A stretch of 64,000 nt of DNA. It comes from Coprenecus sp949297365 (GTDB lineage: Bacteria; Bacteroidota; Bacteroidia; Bacteroidales; UBA932). The translations under genes and the position numbers were made by a program. Position 1 is the first letter of the stretch. Every line of letters starts with the position of its first letter. The stretch spans positions 558,001-622,000 of the forward strand of contig OZ006987.1 of the NCBI GenBank assembly GCA_963931055.1. The letters are read 5' to 3'. Under the pieces are notes generated by a model. It did no database searches. It was not told the origin of the DNA and saw only the letters and a program-made list of their open reading frames with translations. Shown piece after piece: positions 42,952 through 50,271 of this stretch.

Positions 42952-42953
42952 GG

Positions 42954-43289
42954 CTACCACCTGCCGGCCTCCTTGAGCAGGCCGATAACAAACGACATCA
43001 CTTTCTTTATGTGCTCCAAGACCTTGGAAGGCTTATTCATATCCGTAACCCGGGAGCGTATCTGAGCTGCCATCTCCTTGAGGGGTCCGGCAGCCGCCTC
43101 CATACGGTCCAGCAATCCCTCCGCAGTCTCCGAAAGCATCTCCCTCTCCATATCCCGCAGAGTCAGAGCGACTGTCTCCAGCATCTTCCTGTCCTCCTCC
43201 GGAATATCCGGGTCCAGGCGCAGGGCATCATTGTCAGATATGGCCCTACGTATCTCATTCAGAGTATTCAACTGTTTGTCCTTTTCCAT
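42954..43289 (-). CDS. Hypothetical helical protein (111 residues)
   Basis: A 111-residue soluble, mostly helical protein (MEKDKQLNTLNEIRRAISDN, DMEREMLSETAEGLLDRMEA) with a weakly hydrophobic C-terminus (VMSFVIGLLKEAGRW). No signal peptide and no recognised domain. It lies 9 bases after the lipoprotein gene and 2 bases before the TPR-AraC gene, so it is translated with them. The acidic helical character would suit a partner of the adjacent membrane sensor, but this is a guess. Confidence 0.6.
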   Translation of the reverse strand: MEKDKQLNTLNEIRRAISDNDALRLDPDIPEEDRKMLETVALTLRDMEREMLSETAEGLLDRMEAAAGPLKEMAAQIRSRVTDMNKPSKVLEHIKKVMSFVIGLLKEAGRW

Positions 43290-43298
43290 AAATCCTAT

Positions 43299-44219
43299 CT
43301 AATTAAGCATCCCAGCGACCTGTGCTGCCAGACGGTTCAGCCGCACCAGTTCCTCATACAGGTCTGCGGACAAGTCCGTCTCTCCTGCCGCGAGGTCCGC
43401 CGCCAGTGATGCGTGGGCGTTTTTCAGTGAACGCAGTGCCGAGACACAGCGGTTCCGGACCGAGGACAGATTATCCGCCCTGCGCGCAAGTTCCACATAT
43501 GCCTCCAAATCCGATACCGATACAGACGCTCCATTCATCTCCATAGCCGACAGCCAAGCGGAGAAATTGTTCCCCAGACTCTCCCTCTCATGCTCGATCA
43601 GCGCATTCATCTCATCACTGCGCAGGATGGACATCAGCGAATCGCAGCTGGCCGCAACCAGCGTATCCCCGGTCATCACGACATTCCTCACAGCCTTGGA
43701 CTGTACGGTCTGCATGACCTCCTCCGCCACATACCCGAACACTTTCCCGGCCATACGGGCATATCCCTCCGGCAGTTTATCCTCTTTGTCTGCCAATATA
43801 TTGTACCTGTAAATCACCGAGTCCACCCTGGAGCCTATGCCCCGGAGCTGCGTCCCGGCGCCCTTCCACCGCGACTCTGCGCTGATACTCTGCAATGCCC
43901 TGAGATAACTGTTGAGCACGTCCACATACCCTTCAGATTTGCGGACCATACTCTCATCGTCCATCGAGGCCTCAGCCAATGCTGTTATCTCCGCATACCT
44001 GGCCTCCCCCGAAGACAGCGACAGAGTATAATACAGTCCTCTGTGCAGCCTTATATCGGCCATCTCCCCGAACAGCACGGCAGGAGACCTAGATATGGTA
44101 TCGCTGTTGAACGTCAACTCCCGCACTGCCTCCAGCTGAGCCTTTGACAGCGGCGAACAGGAGACCGTGACCGACACGGACAGAAAGATTACGTATATTA
44201 TTCCGGGTATTCTCATCAT
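43299..44219 (-). CDS. Hypothetical helical lipoprotein
   Basis: A 306-residue lipoprotein with lipobox VSC (signal MMRIPGIIYVIFLSVSVTVS). The mature part is nearly all alpha-helical with long amphipathic stretches (AQLEAVRELTFNSD, DSVIYRYNILADKEDKLPEG, ADNLSSVRNRCVSALRSLKN). No domain is recognised. It overlaps the glutaminyl cyclase gene by 4 bases (ATGA) and is 9 bases from the next gene, placing it in the middle of the pyrG operon. Probably periplasmic and attached to a membrane; possible partner of the TPR sensor. Confidence 0.65.
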   Translation of the reverse strand: MMRIPGIIYVIFLSVSVTVSCSPLSKAQLEAVRELTFNSDTISRSPAVLFGEMADIRLHRGLYYTLSLSSGEARYAEITALAEASMDDESMVRKSEGYVDVLNSYLRALQSISAESRWKGAGTQLRGIGSRVDSVIYRYNILADKEDKLPEGYARMAGKVFGYVAEEVMQTVQSKAVRNVVMTGDTLVAASCDSLMSILRSDEMNALIEHERESLGNNFSAWLSAMEMNGASVSVSDLEAYVELARRADNLSSVRNRCVSALRSLKNAHASLAADLAAGETDLSADLYEELVRLNRLAAQVAGMLN

Positions 44220-45019
44220 TTGCCGGCCTCAGTTATGTCTACCCTGTACATCCAGGGCCAGTATTTGCCGGTCAGATAGACAGAGCCGTCATCGGGATTG
44301 CAGGCTATGCCGTTGAGCACATCGGTGGATGAGGTCCTGTATCTGGCATCCAGCAGTCCGGTGCAGTCAATCCTGCCGGTGAGCTGTCCGGAGACCGGGT
44401 CTATGATGACTATAAAGTCCTGACCGTATACATTGGCCCATATCTCTCCGTCAATATATTCCAGCTCATTGAGATAAGGTACCGGACGGACACCGTTCCG
44501 GACTTCAAGGGTCCTCTGCTCCATGAACGTAACGGGATCCCTGAACGACAGCACCGACGTTCCGTTGCTCATAATCAGAGAACTGCCGTCAGTGGTAAGC
44601 CCCCAGCCCTGCCCCTGATAAGGCAGCTCCGCGAGCTTGGTGAATGTCTCTATGTCATATACGAGACACAGCCCCTCGTACCAGGTGAGGATATATGCCC
44701 TTCCGTCAAAGGCGCACGAGCCCTCGCCGAAATACTCGGCCGGAAGAATCTCCTCCCTTAGAACCTTACCGGTAGCCGGATCCACCTCCCTGAAAGAAGA
44801 CTCACCGTACTGTCCGGTGCTCTCGTACATCCTGCCCTCATAGAAGAACAGGCCCTGAGTATAGGCCGAAAGGTCGTGACGTATCTCCCGCTTGTCAGAT
44901 ACCCTGTACTGAGCCAGGTCTCCGTCCTTGACATCCCCGGCATGGCCCATGAATGCGAGTCCGGCACAGACCGACGCGGCCAGCAAGGACAGCACCGATA
45001 TCAGCAGCCTGTGCCTCAT
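44216..45019 (-). CDS. Glutamine cyclotransferase (glutaminyl-peptide cyclase)
   Basis: A 267-residue exported five-bladed beta-propeller of the glutamine cyclotransferase family. Signal peptide MRHRLLISVLSLLAASVCAG; conserved blocks are AYTQGLFFYEGRMYESTGQY, YQGQGWGLTTDGSSLIMSN, YLNELEYIDGEIWANVYG and DVLNGIACNPDDGSVYLTGK. The family converts N-terminal Gln of proteins to pyroglutamate; in Bacteroidales many periplasmic and surface proteins carry pyroGlu after signal cleavage, so this enzyme probably modifies them. It overlaps pyrG by 4 bases (ATGA) and the following gene by 4, so it is expressed with CTP synthase. Confidence 0.9.
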   Translation of the reverse strand: MRHRLLISVLSLLAASVCAGLAFMGHAGDVKDGDLAQYRVSDKREIRHDLSAYTQGLFFYEGRMYESTGQYGESSFREVDPATGKVLREEILPAEYFGEGSCAFDGRAYILTWYEGLCLVYDIETFTKLAELPYQGQGWGLTTDGSSLIMSNGTSVLSFRDPVTFMEQRTLEVRNGVRPVPYLNELEYIDGEIWANVYGQDFIVIIDPVSGQLTGRIDCTGLLDARYRTSSTDVLNGIACNPDDGSVYLTGKYWPWMYRVDITEAGK

Positions 45020-46635
45020 CTCTGACGGGACTTGTTGTATTCCAGGGCAGCCTTTACAAAGGCCACGAATATGGGCTGGGGATTCTCAGGCGTACTCTTG
45101 TACTCGGGATGGAACTGCACTCCTATAAAGAAAGGATGCTCCGGAATCTCCACAATCTCCACCAGACCAGTCTCCGGATTGCGTCCGCTGGTCCGCATAC
45201 CGGCCTCATTGAGTCGGGTCACATAATCATTGTTAAGTTCATAACGGTGACGGTGCCTCTCGCTTATAAGCGGTTTTCTGTATATCCTGTAGGCCAGCGA
45301 GCCCTCGTCTATCTCGCACTGATATGCTCCCAGACGCATCGTTCCGCCCTTTATGGTCGTAGTCTTCTGGTCTGCCATAAGGTCTATGACAGGGTCGGGC
45401 GTATTGGCCTCAACCTCCGTTGTCATGGCATTCTTAAGTCCCAGGACATCACGGGCGAACTCCACAACGGCCATCTGCATACCGAGGCAGATGCCGAAGA
45501 AAGGCACCCCTCTCTCACGGGCATAACGGACAGCCTTGATCTTGCCCTCAAGTCCCCTCTCTCCAAAGCCAGGCGCGATGAGGATACCGTCCATACCGGC
45601 AAGTTTCTCCTCCACATTGTCCTCCGTAAGGTACTCGCTGTGAACCGGCACTACCTTGACCTTGCAGCGGTTTGCCGCACCGGCATGAATGAACGACTCC
45701 AGAATGGACTTGTACGCATCCTGCAGCTCCACGTATTTCCCGACCAGTGCCACAGTAATATTGGACTCCGGATGGGCCAGCCTGTCCAGGAAAGCCTTCC
45801 AGCCCTCCAGATCCGGCTCGAACACATCCTTCATTCCAAATTTTTCCAGTACGATCTCGTCAAGTTTCTCCTCCCTCATCATAAGCGGCACCTTATATAT
45901 AGTGTCCGCGTCTATGGACTCAATGACAGCGTTGGGACGAACGTTGCAGAACAAAGCCAGTTTCTTACGAAGTTCTGGAGAAAGCTTATGTTCCGTACGG
46001 CAGATAAGTATGTCCGGCTGCACTCCGTCCTGCTGCAGCAGCTTGACAGAATGCTGGGTTGGCTTGGTCTTGAGTTCTTTGGCCGCACTCAGATAAGGCA
46101 CGAGAGTCAGGTGTATGACCAGACAGTCCTCATCCGGCAGTTCCCACTGAAGCTGACGCATGGCCTCGATGAACGGCAGGGACTCGATGTCCCCGACAGT
46201 TCCGCCTATCTCGGTAATAATCACATCATACTGTCCGCTCTTACCCAGCAGCAGCATCCTGCGCTTGATCTCATCGGTGATATGCGGAATGATCTGGACA
46301 GTCTTGCCCAGATAGGCCCCCTGTCTCTCCTTGTCTATGACAGTGCGGTATATCTTGCCTGTAGTGACATTGTTCGCACGGGATGTATAGATGTTGAGAA
46401 ATCTCTCGTAGTGACCAAGATCCAGGTCTGTCTCCGCCCCATCCTCCGTCACGAAGCACTCTCCGTGCTCATAAGGGTTGAGCGTACCCGGATCCACGTT
46501 GAGATATGGATCGAATTTCTGAATGGTGACCCGAAGGTTCCTGGACTGTAACAACTTTGCTAATGAAGAGGAAATAATGCCTTTGCCCAACGAGGACACG
46601 ACACCTCCCGTAACGAAAACATATTTTGCAGACAT
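45016..46635 (-). CDS. pyrG: CTP synthase
   Basis: A 539-residue CTP synthase, normal length, making CTP from UTP, ATP and glutamine. The N-terminal synthetase domain (about 1-270) starts MSAKYVFVTGGVVSSLGKGI, with the ATP/Mg region TLNPYEHGECFVTEDGAET nearby. The C-terminal glutaminase (about 290-535) carries the nucleophile Cys in FFGICLGMQMAV and the His-Glu pair in VQFHPEYKSTPENP. All residues for coupled ammonia channelling appear present. It leads a five-gene operon and is transcribed divergently from the thioesterase gene. Confidence 0.98.
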   Translation of the reverse strand: MSAKYVFVTGGVVSSLGKGIISSSLAKLLQSRNLRVTIQKFDPYLNVDPGTLNPYEHGECFVTEDGAETDLDLGHYERFLNIYTSRANNVTTGKIYRTVIDKERQGAYLGKTVQIIPHITDEIKRRMLLLGKSGQYDVIITEIGGTVGDIESLPFIEAMRQLQWELPDEDCLVIHLTLVPYLSAAKELKTKPTQHSVKLLQQDGVQPDILICRTEHKLSPELRKKLALFCNVRPNAVIESIDADTIYKVPLMMREEKLDEIVLEKFGMKDVFEPDLEGWKAFLDRLAHPESNITVALVGKYVELQDAYKSILESFIHAGAANRCKVKVVPVHSEYLTEDNVEEKLAGMDGILIAPGFGERGLEGKIKAVRYARERGVPFFGICLGMQMAVVEFARDVLGLKNAMTTEVEANTPDPVIDLMADQKTTTIKGGTMRLGAYQCEIDEGSLAYRIYRKPLISERHRHRYELNNDYVTRLNEAGMRTSGRNPETGLVEIVEIPEHPFFIGVQFHPEYKSTPENPQPIFVAFVKAALEYNKSRQR

Positions 46636-46660
46636 ACTATATTATTTACTTACGGGGGAA

Positions 46661-46688
46661 CAAAGTTAGTGTAAAAAAACTATCTTTG
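46661..46688. promoter_or_regulatory. Divergent promoters of pyrG and the acyl-ACP thioesterase
   Basis: TAACTTTG on the minus strand (46661-46668) reads towards pyrG; TATCTTTG on the plus strand (46681-46688) reads towards the thioesterase gene, starting about 25 bases before its ATG. Confidence 0.7.
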
Positions 46689-46716
46689 CAAGATATTTTT
46701 TCAACCTTATCCGCAA

Positions 46717-47457
46717 ATGAAAAGTCTTACAACAAGATACACTCTACGCACTTCTGACGTGGACATCAGGAAGAACTACAAGGCTTTCGCCTTCATGTCC
46801 ATGGCACAGGAGATGGCCAACTGGCATGCGTCCAGGATAGGGTTCGGCTACGATGATCTCATCAGGGACAATATCTCATGGGTCGTATCGAGGATGAGGG
46901 TAAAATATCTGGAAGCGCCCAAGTGGGAGGACGGGATACAGTTCACCACATGGCACAAGGGCCCGGACGGAGTGTTCTCGCTCAGGGACTTCGAAGTCGC
47001 TGACGAGGAGGGCAAAAGGACTCTGATACAGGCGACCAGCTCATGGCTGCTCATAGATACGGCCACCCGCAGGATGCTGCGCCCTGACCACGTTCTCGGC
47101 GAGAAAAGTCCCGCTACCGCGCTCGACCGTGATGCCATCACAGAGCATTGCGGGAAACTGGTCACGCCAAAGGACGGCATGAAGCCGGTGCGTACACATG
47201 ATGTCCTTTACTCAGACGCGGACTTCAACGGGCATACAAACAATGCGAAATACATCGAATGGGCCTTCGACACCCTGCCTCTGGACATTGTCTCGGGCAA
47301 GGACATCGACGAGTTCCAGATCAATTTCAACCACGAGACCCGTCCGGGCGAGACAGTAGAGCTGCTGCGCGGCATGACCGGCCCGGATACGTTCTTTGTA
47401 GAAGGCCGATGCTCCGACAAGACGGTCTTCCAGTGCCACATAAGGCTCAAATCCTGA
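46717..47457 (+). CDS. Acyl-ACP thioesterase
   Basis: A 246-residue double-hotdog acyl-ACP thioesterase that releases fatty acids from the carrier protein. Two hotdog halves are recognisable; the second contains the active-site pattern DADFNGHTNNAKYIEW, with the Asn-His pair typical of the family (near residues 169-171). Length matches bacterial FatA-type enzymes. It starts a plus-strand group with the 5-alpha-reductase 26 bases downstream, so it may be co-transcribed with the steroid-modifying pair, though its function is ordinary fatty-acid metabolism. Confidence 0.9.
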   Translation: MKSLTTRYTLRTSDVDIRKNYKAFAFMSMAQEMANWHASRIGFGYDDLIRDNISWVVSRMRVKYLEAPKWEDGIQFTTWHKGPDGVFSLRDFEVADEEGKRTLIQATSSWLLIDTATRRMLRPDHVLGEKSPATALDRDAITEHCGKLVTPKDGMKPVRTHDVLYSDADFNGHTNNAKYIEWAFDTLPLDIVSGKDIDEFQINFNHETRPGETVELLRGMTGPDTFFVEGRCSDKTVFQCHIRLKS

Positions 47458-47483
47458 TATTTTCCTTATTAAAACCTACAACC

Positions 47484-48266
47484 GTGGATCTGACAATATT
47501 CAACGAAAGTTTCTTTCTTACAGTAGAGAAAATAATGGTGGTGCTGGCCGTAGTGGTCTTCGCAGCCCTGCAGTACTTCAAGGCCGGCTACGGATACCTG
47601 CGCTCCAAAGGCTGGGGCCCCATGATAGACAACAAGCTGGGCTGGGTGCTCATGGAGATCCCGGTGCTGATAGTCACCGCGCTCATCTATATCTACGCAC
47701 AGGGCTGGCAGCGTCCGACCGCCACCGTACTGGTATCGTTCCTCGTTGTCCACTACATCCAGCGCTCACTCGTCTACCCTTTCCTTATGAGGGGCAAGAG
47801 CAAGATACCTATAACGGTAGTGCTCATGGGCGCGGTATTCAACGTCATCAACGCCTACCTCATAAGCGGCTGGCTCTTCATACTTGCCCCCGAGGAAAGA
47901 TATACCCTGAGCTGGCTCTACTCTCCACAGTTCATCATAGGAGCGCTCATCTTCATCTTCGGCATGATTGTAAACCTGCACTCGGACTACATCATACGTC
48001 ACCTGCGCAAGCCCGGTGACACCAGGCACTACATACCACGCGGCGGCATGTTCCGCTACGTTTCATCCGCGAACTACTACGGCGAGATTACCGAATGGTT
48101 CGGTTTCGCGATCCTGACATGGTCACTTCCAGGCATCATCTTCTGCATGTGGACCTTCGCCAACCTGGCCCCCAGGGCCAACTCCCTGTATGAGAAGTAC
48201 ACCAAGGAATTCGGTGAGGAGTTCACCAGTCTCAAACGCAAACGACTCATACCTTTTATATATTAA
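47484..48266 (+). CDS. 3-oxo-5-alpha-steroid 4-dehydrogenase family protein (steroid 5-alpha-reductase)
   Basis: A 260-residue integral membrane reductase with six or seven hydrophobic helices and a GTG start. The C-terminal 100 residues match animal SRD5A1 unusually closely: IHSDYII-type helix written here as LHSDYIIRHLRKPGDTRHYI, then PRGGMFRYVSSANYYGEITEW and LKRKRLIPFIY. This is the NADPH/steroid-binding signature of the family, which reduces the C4-C5 double bond of 3-oxo steroids to the 5-alpha form. It starts 26 bases after the thioesterase and two bases before the flavin reductase. Substrate (bile acid, hormone or a membrane lipid) is not shown. Confidence 0.88.
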   Translation: MDLTIFNESFFLTVEKIMVVLAVVVFAALQYFKAGYGYLRSKGWGPMIDNKLGWVLMEIPVLIVTALIYIYAQGWQRPTATVLVSFLVVHYIQRSLVYPFLMRGKSKIPITVVLMGAVFNVINAYLISGWLFILAPEERYTLSWLYSPQFIIGALIFIFGMIVNLHSDYIIRHLRKPGDTRHYIPRGGMFRYVSSANYYGEITEWFGFAILTWSLPGIIFCMWTFANLAPRANSLYEKYTKEFGEEFTSLKRKRLIPFIY

Positions 48267-48268
48267 TC

Positions 48269-49501
48269 ATGGAATCACTGCTCTTCACTCCGGCCAAGAT
48301 AGGCCCGTTAGAACTCAAGAACCGCGTCATACGCGCTTCTGCCTACGAGGGCATGTGCGATGGACATGTCCCTACGCAGCAGCTGAAGGATTACCATACA
48401 GCTCTGGCCCGCGGAGGCGTAGGCATGACAGGCGTGGCATACGCCTCGATTGACAAAAGCGGACTGTCCTTTCACCGTCAGTTGTGGATGCGTCCTGAGA
48501 TCATCCCTGGCCTGAGAGACCTGACAGACTCTATACACTCTGCAGGAGCCAAGGCCTGCATCCAGCTCGGACACTGCGGCAATATGTCGCACAGGATGTA
48601 CTGCGGTCAGAGACCCGTGGGAGCGTCCAGCGGATTCAATCTCTACTCGCCTACTTTCGTTCATGGTCTGCGCGAAGACGAGATACATCAGATTGTCAAG
48701 GATTTCGGCAATGCGGTACGCATCGCCCGTGACGGAGGATTCGACGCCGTAGAGATACACGCCGGACACGGCTACCTTATCTCGCAGTTCCTGTCCCCGT
48801 ACACCAATCACCGCAAGGACAAGTACGGAGGTCCGCTGGAGAACCGCATGATATTCATGGATATGGTCATGGAGGAAGTGATGAAGGCTGCCGGAGACGA
48901 CATCGCCGTACTGGTCAAGACCAATACCCGCGACGGATTCAAAGGCGGTCTGGAGCTGGAGGACTGCATAAAGGTGGGCAAGCGTCTGGAGCAGGACGGA
49001 GCACAGTGCCTTGTACTAAGCGGAGGATTCGTCAGCAAGGCACCGATGTACGTGATGCGAGGGGCCATGCCCGTCAGTGTGCTTACGGGATACATGCCCT
49101 GGAGACTATGGTGGCTAAAGCTGGGGGTCAATCTCTTCGGCAAGATGATGATTAAGGACGAACCGTTCAAGGAGGCCTTTTTCTTCGATGACTCAATAGA
49201 GTTCCGCAAGGAGATCAGGATGCCGCTGGCCTTTGTCGGAGGACTCAACTCCCTGGACAGCATCAACAAGGTACTCAACGCCGGCTTCGAATTCGTGGAG
49301 ATGGCCCGTCCGCTGGTATACGATACCGACTTCGTAAACAAGCTCAAGGACGGCACATGCACCGTAAGCGGCTGCCGCCACGCCAATTACTGCGTGGCCC
49401 GCATCTGGAACTACGACATGCAGTGCCACGAGAACTGTCAGCTCTCCCCCCGCATGAAACGCGAGGTGGAGCGCAACATTAGAAAGTACTATAATAAATA
49501 G
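48269..49501 (+). CDS. Old Yellow Enzyme family NADH:flavin oxidoreductase
   Basis: A 410-residue FMN-dependent ene-reductase barrel. Family blocks: TPAKIGPLELKNRVIRAS at the start, IQLGHCGNMSHRM, the catalytic loop VEIHAGHGYLISQFLSPYTN-H-R-KDKYGG near 170-190, TNTRDGFKGGLELEDCIKVG and VEMARPLVYDTDF (phosphate binding). Four cysteines close the protein (GCRHANYCVARIWNYDMQ-CHENC), a partial version of the iron-sulfur region of longer BaiCD/2,4-dienoyl-CoA reductase enzymes. It starts two bases after the 5-alpha-reductase stop, so they are coupled, and probably reduces an activated double bond of a related substrate. Confidence 0.88.
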   Translation: MESLLFTPAKIGPLELKNRVIRASAYEGMCDGHVPTQQLKDYHTALARGGVGMTGVAYASIDKSGLSFHRQLWMRPEIIPGLRDLTDSIHSAGAKACIQLGHCGNMSHRMYCGQRPVGASSGFNLYSPTFVHGLREDEIHQIVKDFGNAVRIARDGGFDAVEIHAGHGYLISQFLSPYTNHRKDKYGGPLENRMIFMDMVMEEVMKAAGDDIAVLVKTNTRDGFKGGLELEDCIKVGKRLEQDGAQCLVLSGGFVSKAPMYVMRGAMPVSVLTGYMPWRLWWLKLGVNLFGKMMIKDEPFKEAFFFDDSIEFRKEIRMPLAFVGGLNSLDSINKVLNAGFEFVEMARPLVYDTDFVNKLKDGTCTVSGCRHANYCVARIWNYDMQCHENCQLSPRMKREVERNIRKYYNK

Positions 49502-49840
49502 GCGGGATGCTCTATCGCTGTCATGCGCAAGCATGAGGGAGGAAAGTCCGGGCAGGACAGAGCACCGCACTGTGGAAAGCACAGGTAGGCGAAAGCTTAC
49601 GTCACGGGTAACAGAAAACAACCGCCCCTCCCTCGGGAGAGGTAAGGGTGAAAATGCAGGGTAAGAGCCTGCGTCCGTTCGATGGTGACATCATCGGAGT
49701 ATCCGCCTGCGGCCTGCAAGGCCAAATATACCGGCAGTCAAGGGCTGCTCGTCCTTTGCCGGGGGGTAGGCTGCTCAGATAAATGATAGAGGCCGTCCGG
49801 GTCCGCCCTGACGGTACAGAACCCGGCTTACAGTCCCGCC
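49502..49840 (+). ncRNA. rnpB: RNase P RNA (M1 RNA)
   Basis: The P1 stem GCGGGA (49502-49507) pairs with TCCCGC (49834-49839). The universal P4/CRI core GAGGAAAGTCCGGGC is near 49539-49553, and the 3' core ACAGAACCCGGCTTACAG is near 49816-49833. Intermediate hairpins (GCAGGGTAAGAGCCTGC; CCGGCAGTC region) are typical of the bacterial A-type RNA. Five T after P1 end the transcript. It begins at the very last base of the upstream gene, so its promoter must lie within that gene or upstream of the operon. Confidence 0.97.
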
Positions 49841-49848
49841 TTTTTATT

Positions 49849-50047
49849 TTATGAATATCCATCCGCAAAGATACCTACAGCTGTCCCTTTACCAGACTCC
49901 AGGTTCAAGGTAGGAGAAGAGCCGCCGGGCAAGTACTCCCGACTTTTCCCACGACTTTCATCCAAGTCCATTGCCATGTCCACGACACCTATCCTGTGCC
50001 ACATAATGACAACTTACTCGCATTCAGATGTATACGCAAATAGGTCC
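49849..50047. other. Gene-free stretch after rnpB
   Basis: A 51-residue frame on the minus strand (49849-50004) exists but shows no recognisable features. The 15-base string ATCCGCAAAGATACC (49861-49875) is the complement of one found twice in the island. No gene is supported from 49841 to 50271; the stretch holds the inverted repeats at 50048 and 50202. Confidence 0.4.
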
Positions 50048-50104
50048 GAGGATAGGGGTGGCAGATTCAGGGCATTTTAACGGTTTTCGGGCACCCCTAT
50101 CCTC
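50048..50104. repeat. Perfect 13-bp inverted repeat
   Basis: GAGGATAGGGGTG (50048-50060) and CACCCCTATCCTC (50092-50104) are exact complements with a 31-base loop. No T-run follows, so it is not an obvious terminator. Confidence 0.6.
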
Positions 50105-50201
50105 CGCGCCATTTTGCATTTGCTTAGTTATCAAGAACTTCCAAAAAACAACAGAGGACAGGTCTCCGGCAGACACTGGAACGCAGGAGGCAAGCGGTCG
50201 A

Positions 50202-50263
50202 AAAGACCAGGCCCCTCTAGAGGGATGGGGCCCGTCGCGAAGCGGTGGGAGGGCCTGGTCTTT
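50202..50263 (-). terminator. Cloverleaf terminator of the cca gene
   Basis: AAAGACCAGGCCC (50202-50214) is the exact complement of GGGCCTGGTCTTT (50251-50263). Inside are a palindrome CCCTCTAGAGGG (50213-50224) and a CCC/GGG hairpin (about 50231-50249). It ends 9 bases past the cca stop and, like the element at 32734, has a long outer stem with two inner hairpins. Confidence 0.7.
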
Positions 50264-50271
50264 CCGGGACT

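Noticed and set aside
49602..49868. 88-codon frame on the minus strand across rnpB
   Set aside because: Antisense to RNase P RNA; the GC-rich helices create the open frame.
49849..50004. 51-codon frame on the minus strand after rnpB
   Set aside because: It has an ATG and reads acceptably, but no promoter, family or conserved pattern supports it, and its end overlaps the recurring 15-base string.
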